The position numbers and the translations under genes were made by a program. Below the pieces are notes generated by a model. It was not told where the DNA came from. It made no database searches and saw only the letters and a list, made by a program, of their open reading frames with translations. From CAYMCJ01 sp964388985 (lineage in GTDB: Bacteria; Patescibacteriota; Patescibacteriia; Patescibacteriales; CAYMCJ01), in contig CAYMCJ010000021.1 in the NCBI GenBank assembly GCA_964388985.1, forward strand, positions 1 to 20,207: a DNA stretch of 20,207 nt, in the 5' to 3' direction. Shown in pieces: positions 19,718 through 20,207 of this stretch (its first letter is position 1; each line of letters begins with the position of its first letter).

Positions 19718-20101
19718 TTGATAGAAATAATGATTGATGACAATAAATGTGATGGTTGCGGCAAATGCGTTGAAGTATGTGATAGCTTGCCCTATGGCCA
19801 GTTTGATATTTGCTCTTTGGAAAATTGCCTTGGCGAAGATTGCCTTGGTGAAGATTGCGAAAAAATAAAAGAATTTTCTATTTTAAAAATTGAAAATGGG
19901 AAAGTTGTGGCAAATAATTTACAGCAATGTGATGGTTGCGGCGAGTGTATGTATATTTGTAAATCATTTGCCATTTTGGTGATAGATGACAGTCCACAAC
20001 AAAGTATGGGTTCATTGCTTCAAGATGAGATGCCGGCACTATATTGTTTCTATTGCGATAATTTTAGAACGTGTTTAAAATGCGTAGAAAAATTGTTCTA
20101 G
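19718..20101 (+). CDS. Ferredoxin-like protein with 16 cysteines in four clusters
   Basis: A 127-residue protein if started at TTG 19718, chosen because AAAGGAGGG ends about 9 nt upstream; GTG at 19709 overlaps that site, and ATG at 19730 is a later option. Two ferredoxin motifs CxxCxxCxxxC are present: Cys11/14/17/21 (CDGCGKCVEVC) and Cys71/74/77/81 (CDGCGECMYIC), each able to bind a [4Fe-4S] cluster. Between them lies CSLENCLGEDCLGEDC, four cysteines (32, 37, 42, 47) each separated by four residues. At the C-terminus CFYC-x5-CLKC (110, 113, 119, 122) looks like a zinc- or iron-binding ribbon. The proline usual after the fourth cysteine is missing. An electron-transfer role is likely; the partner is unknown. 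The coding end lies 106 bp before the window edge. Confidence 0.8.
   Translation: MIEIMIDDNKCDGCGKCVEVCDSLPYGQFDICSLENCLGEDCLGEDCEKIKEFSILKIENGKVVANNLQQCDGCGECMYICKSFAILVIDDSPQQSMGSLLQDEMPALYCFYCDNFRTCLKCVEKLF
19824..19853 (+). repeat. 15-bp tandem repeat inside the ferredoxin-like gene
   Basis: ATTGCCTTGGCGAAG and ATTGCCTTGGTGAAG are directly adjacent and differ at one wobble base. They encode the repeated Cys-Leu-Gly-Glu-Asp unit and keep the frame. Confidence 0.85.
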
Positions 20102-20207
20102 TTGCCGTTTATGTAAAAATTGCCAAGTTAGCCTATTTTGGCCGCGTTATACCAAGGACGGGGAAAGAGTTATGAGGATATGTTAAAAAAGAGTTAACAT
20201 CTGTCAG

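Noticed and set aside
1..20207. UGA recoding as in Gracilibacteria/SR1
   Set aside because: TGA ends lspA, and no recognised gene requires an in-frame TGA to be read through.
1..20207. CRISPR arrays, insertion sequences, prophage or toxin-antitoxin genes
   Set aside because: No spaced repeat array, transposase, integrase or recognisable toxin/antitoxin pair was found on either strand.

Overview
The window looks like a chromosomal fragment of a low-GC bacterium with compact, mostly housekeeping genes, most plausibly a member of the Candidate Phyla Radiation (Patescibacteria, Parcubacteria-like). This placement is inference. It rests on the short AT-rich intergenic regions, many starts without a Shine-Dalgarno sequence, a minimal dnaA-dnaN / rpmH-rnpA-yidD-yidC origin locus without recF or gyrB alongside, ribosomal proteins with charged extensions, and an archaeal-type CMP kinase. 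The standard code fits: TAA, TAG and TGA (lspA) are all used as stops, and no gene needs UGA readthrough.

Layout. 1-2.3 kb: the 3' part of a class A penicillin-binding protein with C-terminal Ig-like domains. 2.4-5.6 kb, minus strand: dnaA, dnaN and a small unknown gene. The dnaA-dnaN gap carries what looks like an origin unwinding element (DnaA-trio array next to a G-run) plus DnaA boxes. 5.7-7.5 kb, plus strand: the rpmH-rnpA-yidD-yidC operon behind a good sigma-70 promoter. 7.6-9.6 kb: murI, a (d)CMP kinase and rplS. 9.6-9.9 kb: tRNA-Leu(GAG) and tRNA-Val(UAC) with promoter and terminator. 9.9-10.7 kb: tsaE and an unknown gene. 10.7-11.7 kb, minus strand: a traR/dksA-type gene followed by lspA. 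11.9-15.6 kb: tRNA-Asp, then rpsO, a NYN-domain putative RNase, and pnp. 15.6-16.35 kb: an exported 3D-domain (peptidoglycan-active) protein behind its own promoter and leader hairpin.

16.4-17.3 kb is the most unusual stretch. It holds tRNA-Cys, a diverged second tRNA-Cys-like element, three related inverted repeats, two consensus DnaA boxes 21 bp apart, and a strong promoter driving about 360 nt of structured non-coding sequence that ends in a textbook intrinsic terminator. I do not recognise this RNA. 17.5-20.1 kb: an isolated unknown gene, ychF, pgpA, and an unusual 16-cysteine ferredoxin-like protein.

Functionally the window groups replication initiation (dnaA, dnaN, oriC), translation and RNA maturation or decay (rpmH, rnpA, rplS, rpsO, pnp, NYN protein, tsaE, tRNAs, ychF), and envelope building (PBP, yidC, yidD, murI, lspA, pgpA, 3D protein). 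Only four genes have a perfect Shine-Dalgarno sequence: two of the unknowns, pgpA and the ferredoxin-like gene.
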